Assembly: GCA_021234595.1 (NCBI GenBank)
Contig: CM037854.1
Span: 241,665,657-241,729,656, forward strand
Reading direction: 5' to 3'
Source of the DNA: Delia radicum
Lineage: Eukaryota > Arthropoda > Insecta > Diptera > Anthomyiidae
DNA: 64,000 nt
Position 1 is the first letter of the stretch. Every line of letters starts with the position of its first letter. Positions 59,429 through 64,000 of the stretch are shown one piece after another. The notes beneath the pieces are model-generated. The model was not told the origin of the DNA. It was given only the letters and a program-made list of their open reading frames with translations, and did no database searches. The position numbers and the translations under genes were made by a program.

Positions 59429-59826
59429 CACTCAGGGAACTTCTGTTGTAATTATTTGTAATTGTTTGAAGTGTAATACAGTATCTTTATTTGTAAGTGC
59501 AAAAATAGTCATTTGTAGAAGAAATTTAATTTTTGACTACACTTGTAGTTCATTTTAAAAAACAAACCACATTAAATTACTGTATTATTATTTACATTTA
59601 TTTTATGCAATAGTTTTTTTTTTTATTTTAAAAAATAAAACAAATAACTGTTTGTTTATTTTTTACTACATATATGGTTCATTGTTACTACAATTGTAAT
59701 TTAGTAAAAAACGAATGGCAATGTTAGTTGAATTTACTGAAATTTAAGTCGTCCTTTTTTCAAGTGAAATTGCATTTGTTTTTAACTACATTTGCAGTGG
59801 TATTTACCTACATAGTATTCTAAGTG
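59429..59826 (+). mobile_element. MITE, family B, complete 398-bp copy, insertion site proven by the opposite arm
   Basis: CACTCAGGGAACTTCTG to CATAGTATTCTAAGTG, flanked by TA (59427-59428 and 59827-59828). The uninterrupted sequence TTTTTCTAGTAAAAC is present in the other arm of the palindrome (inverse, near 61690). The element is therefore an insertion with TA duplication. Non-coding. Confidence 0.92.
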
Positions 59827-60849
59827 TAGTAAAACTTCAAATTTAGAGCGAAATGTATATAGCCGCAGCTCTTAACTTTTAATTACTTTGTTAAAGGAGC
59901 CGGAGAAAAATTAAAGTTTTTGACATTTTTTAAATATAGTAAGTTCTGGGGAAAAATATGTTTTCCTAATTCAACCATGAATGAGGAAATATCTAGCCGA
60001 AACCCAAATTTTACATCACACATATCCCCAGACTAAAATAATTTTACAAAATACTAATAAAACTGAGAAATGTCATACAAACTAAATATTTTCGAACCTT
60101 TACTACACAGATATGCACGAAAAGGTTGGATTACAATACTTTTCCTAAAAAAAAATTCCAAAAATTAATTTGTACTATTTTAATATATAATCAGTTAGGG
60201 AAACTGTATTTTAACTTGTTTTCCAGACTAAAATATACTGATTAAGCAGTAGTAATTTATCGATGTAGTGATTTAGCGTAAAAATCATATATTCAGATTC
60301 CAAATATCAAAATTTCAATCTTTGCTAAATATATCGCAATAAGTGTAATACAGAGACAACAAATATTTTTAACCGATAGAAAACATAGATTTTGAGCAAT
60401 ATGACACTTAAGATTTATTTTTTTGCTGTTATACACTTATTACGTGATATCTTGCAAAGGTAAAATTTTGGTATTTTGTATGGTTTTTGTTTTGCCGAAT
60501 TTTTACGGTTAATCACTACATCGATAAAACAACTTTGCTTACTCACTATATTTTTAGTCTGGAAAACAAGGTAAAATACATTTTTCTTATCAAATTATTT
60601 AGTTTAGCTTCAATATTCTCTGATTTGGACAAAATGATATAATGGCAAAAATTCATCTTTGTCATTTTTTTTTTAGGGAAAGTCCTTTTATACAACATTT
60701 TGTGCATATCTGAGTCGGAAATATTTATTTTGTATGATATTCCTCAGTTATACTATCCTTTAGTAAAATTTTTTTAGTTTGAAGACATGTGTAGTTGTTG
60801 GCTCTCAAATTCCACATTTATTTTTGAATTTCAAAAAAAGAATTTACTA

Positions 60850-61598
60850 CCCGAGTAAATATGTTTGTATATAATAATACATTATTTTATATACACTTAT
60901 ATGTTTTTGTTCGCCAGTGTATTTAACCGGACATAATTATATTAATGCATATATAGCATTAAATTTGTCGAAAAACGTTAATATAATAAAAAAAAATTTA
61001 ATATAATTAATACATGTCATATATATTTGCGTTTAATATCATCTTGATGAATAATTAATTATATAATGCATTTAGAATTAAATCAAAAATAATCCAATTA
61101 AATATGTCGTTATAATAGCCGAGACATTGCAAAATACAATATAATATATCTGACATTGTATATGTTCAGATATAATATTATACCATTATATATAAACTGA
61201 TTAAATTGTATCGCGCCATTATTCTACAAGTGTTAAAGTCGTAAACTTTTTGATTGGGTTAATAACTTTGAAGCTTAACCAGTATTTGCAGGTAATTATT
61301 TTGGCAAATATTTCGAATTTCAATGGAGTTTTTAATGCAAAACCGGATACAACTACAACTGATATAGTATATGTTTGTATCAGTTTAGATATAATATTAT
61401 ACCATTATATAAAATCTGATTAAATTGTATCGCGCCATTATTCAGGTGTAATTTAATCTGATGGTATCAAATTAGAACTAAAGTAACGCAAACTTATATA
61501 ATTATGGATCCATTATATTTCTAGGATAAAACTATATCTCGGATAAAAATAAAACTATGCTATAAATATTACGCATCATATAATTTTTTTTAATCGGG
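60850..61598. mobile_element. Family E MITE, complete 749-bp copy, insertion site proven by the opposite arm
   Basis: CCCGAGTAAATATG to TTTTTTAATCGGG, flanked by TA (60848-60849 and 61599-61600). The left arm of the palindrome has the unfilled site (inverse of TTACTATATTTAAAAAATG, near 59930). The interior consists of ATATAATATTATACCATTATAT words, with one phrase duplicated at 61170-61215 and 61388-61443. Non-coding. Confidence 0.9.
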
Positions 61599-61849
61599 TA
61601 TACTTAAAAAATGTAAAACACTTTAATTTGACATAATTAAAAGTTAAGAGTTGCGTCTATGTAAATTTCGCTCTTAATTTGATGTTTTACTAGAAAAAGT
61701 ACCGTTAAATGAGGTTTATGATTATAATATCATATATTATGTAAACGTATCCCTCAGTGATTAAATTTATATAAAAAGATAAAAAATTTACTACCATATT
61801 ATTGTAAATCCATAGTTTTTATGCAACTATTTAAATTTTGCTGAATGTA

Positions 61850-64000
61850 TATTATATTCTAAACAAAATTTGTAAAAGCAATTTGGTGTTAAAGTAATTA
61901 AATAAAATAAAACCTAAACTCCAACGTAATAACTTAAAAAAATTATTTTGGTAAGCCTGTGTACGAATAATCGGCGAAACTCTTTAAACCATGAATATGA
62001 ATAATATCCAAAAAGTTCATTGTTTTTTTTTTTTGTTTCTGATTTTTTTCAATGTGTAGTAACTATTATTATTTAACCAAACTCCCATCGATCTTCATTG
62101 ACACTTGTGTCGAATATATTTACCTACTATTATGTACTCGTTTGTACTGTATGAATCATGGATGGCAAACATGTTTGTACTTTTAAATTTCGTTGGTATG
62201 GTGGTACTACAGCGAATAATTTGTAAAATTTCATAAATTTTGTAATAAAATTTTTTGTACTGATATCAGATTGTTGTAATAAAGCTTAGAATTTCGATTA
62301 TCATTTGACTAAATGTGCGACAAAAAAACTTTCATCATTTACTCTTTTATTAAATGAATTAAGAAAATTTTGAATCTTTCAAAAAATAATACATTCACAT
62401 AATTAAAAGCATGAAAGTCAAGAATTAATTCTTTTTAAAAATTGACATCGATTCGAACAATATTACACGCAAGCTTAATTTCTGAGGGTAAGAAAAGTAC
62501 AATTCTTAGCATAGCTATATTTTCTAAAAGTTTGGCATTGATGGGATACATTTTTTATATATACAAATTATGGTACCGTGTGAGGGTCGAAAAAGAGAAT
62601 TTTTGTTACAAAATTTAAAAAACCATTTTCCATCCCTGGTATGAATACAATACACAAAAATGGAGGTTTTCTGTTTACTTTTGTTTATGCATAATAACAG
62701 CATTTGTAGTGTATTAGTTAGTGCATTTGTTGGTATGTAGCAGTCATCGACTATTTGCATGGTTGTGTGGCACGTATGTTAGTGTGGTGGACAAATGTGT
62801 GCGTATGTGTGTGCATGGGTGTGCAAAAGTCTCATGTTTACGAGTAGCATATTGTTTTATCTGTTTAGAGCTGTTATATAGAGTGGTATTCGTTGTTTTG
62901 CATTTCACTATATGTAGTTACGAGCAGTGCTGCCAACTCATTTTGTTGTAACATCATCAGTTTTCGTAGAAAAAAATACCATTTTGTTAACGATTTTTGG
63001 CTTAACGTTTGTTAAGTTAAGCAAAAAATCGTCACATTTTAATGAACTAAAAGGAAAGTAAGTTAATATAAAAATCTGATTCAATTATGCCTTTTTAAGT
63101 AGATTGTTTTAAGAACTTTGATCATATTAACTATTGTATTCAATAAAAACATTAGCTTTGTTTGTGTTCATATTTTTTATTCAAAAATCTCATCGAATAC
63201 CCAAAATCTATTTAAAACAAGAAGCAAATTTAAGGGTAAATTTAACTAGTTTTCACTTCAAAAATACTTTTCAGCAAAATATAGTAACATTTAATTACAA
63301 TATGTAAAATTCAATACATTTCTATGCAAAAAAATTGTTTGTTTTCCATTTTTTAAATATTTTCGTTCGAGTAATATTCTTTATATTGACAACTTTTTCA
63401 AATTTAGGTGTGTTCGTTACTCAAAAATCTTACTATTTTTAATAAAAATTAAAATTTTTGTTCACTTTTTGTATTGAAATTTTCAGTTGTAGTAAAAGTA
63501 GTGAATTGTGGTAAATAAATTAATCGCATTTTGTTTTGCTAGTTTGTTTTACTAAAAAGCTAATGATTTAATAGATTTTATTTTATGAAAAAACATTAAA
63601 TATCTGATATATTTACTAAATAATCGGTTGCTTCCACCGTATACAATTATAAAAAGAATTAAAAATACCAATAGTTGGATAATAGGATTGTTTTTTAGTG
63701 TTATTTCCACTTTATTAATCGATTATATGTAATTCCAAATAAAATAATGTCTTATCAAATAAATTTTAATGATTTTGAACGAATTCCAATCAATCTAGGT
63801 GTACTTTTTATATATGAAATTTTTCGAAATCGCCCATCGTCATTACAACAAACTTCGCTTTAAACATCAAGAGAAATTATCAAAGTTGGCAGCGCTGATT
63901 ATGAGAACTAGAATGCATAGAAGTCGACATAAAGTTTACCTTTAACAAACATACATTAGTGTTGTAGTAATGCGTTTGTATTTGTGTACTCTATGATGTT
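61850..64000. other. AT-rich right flank with a GT-rich patch
   Basis: 62690-62900 is less AT-rich, with GTGTGGTGGAC and GTGCGTATGTGTGTGC tracts. Overlapping small frames there (62524-62760 minus, 62721-62951 plus) have no motif. CATGGATGGCAAAC at 62158 resembles the end of 19103-19394, but no clear partner is found. Repeat L occupies 63615-63805. Confidence 0.4.
63615..63805 (+). repeat. Dispersed repeat L, copy 2
   Basis: Collinear with 20985-21205: GGTTGCTTCCACCGTA, TAGTTGGATAATA, TTATTAATCGATTAT, AAAATAATGTC, GAACGAATTCC. Confidence 0.6.

Larger units (their letters stand above)
59278..61847. mobile_element. Long palindromic (fold-back) element, arms split by two MITEs
   Basis: The left arm starts CAGTAAGCGAAATTTAAATAG after TA (59276-59277). 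The right arm ends with the inverse CTATTTAAATTTTGCTGAATG before TA (61848-61849). Pairing continues inward: TAATATGGTAGTAA; ACCTCATTTAACGGTAC; GAGCGAAATKTACATAG-like sequence; CTTAACTTTTAATT; GAYATGCAC; CTTGTTTTCCAGACTAAAA; TTATCGATGTAGTGATT; then an inner AATAAGTGTAATACAG. The centre is near 60390. With the two inserted MITEs removed, the element is about 1.42 kb and almost wholly self-complementary. No ORF. The CAGT start and TA flanks suggest a pogo/Tc1 relative. Confidence 0.87.

Noticed and set aside
62158..62640. Possible element between CATGGATGG and CCATCCCTGG
   Set aside because: The right end is imperfect and the interior shows no other pairing; chance cannot be excluded.

Overview
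The window looks like non-coding DNA from a large, AT-rich insect genome, most likely a fly (Diptera). This is an inference from four things: roughly three-quarters A+T, no cellular protein gene, a dense mix of cut-and-paste DNA transposons, MITEs and tRNA-derived SINEs, and a phrase near 8990-9020 that I associate with dispersed fly repeats. I cannot name the species. No intact host gene, rRNA gene or CRISPR-like array can be supported. The window could be intergenic DNA or part of a very long intron.

The only substantial coding signal is a nearly complete piggyBac-family transposon at 38672-41274 (minus strand). It is bounded by TTAA duplications and short inverted termini. Its transposase keeps the three catalytic aspartates and the C-terminal cysteine-rich domain, but is broken by one in-frame TGA and one frameshift in a ten-base homopolymer. 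A second, much more decayed transposase is a Tc1/mariner-type relic at about 15000-16130, split by a MITE that landed inside it.

The rest is a layered repeat landscape. Several MITE families occur in two to six copies each: a TA-flanked CACTYAG family, a CCCG-ended fold-back family rich in ATATGATC-like words, a TACACTCAC family, a TACACCCAGAAAAC family, a TACACACAGAG family and pogo/Tigger-like elements. A hAT-like family has two copies, each with a perfect 8-bp duplication. A family rich in GCATATTT words has CCAGGGCAGT ends. tRNA-derived SINEs lie at 18043-18311, 31279-31471 and 58971-59215, with a tRNA-like fragment at 41985-42110.

Region by region: 1-15000 is scattered MITEs in AT-rich filler. 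15000-24300 is a dense nest (Tc1 relic, SINE cluster, several MITEs). 24300-38600 holds hairpin elements, a nested Tigger-like MITE, a clean SINE and a long fold-back. 38672-41274 is piggyBac. 41774-49934 is AT-rich fold-backs plus two small hAT-like elements. 51000-51560 is a compositionally unusual stretch that may be regulatory or exonic. 53500-64000 has further MITEs and ends with the most informative structure of the window: a palindromic element at 59278-61847 whose two arms were each hit by a different MITE. Each arm preserves the empty site of the insertion found in the other.
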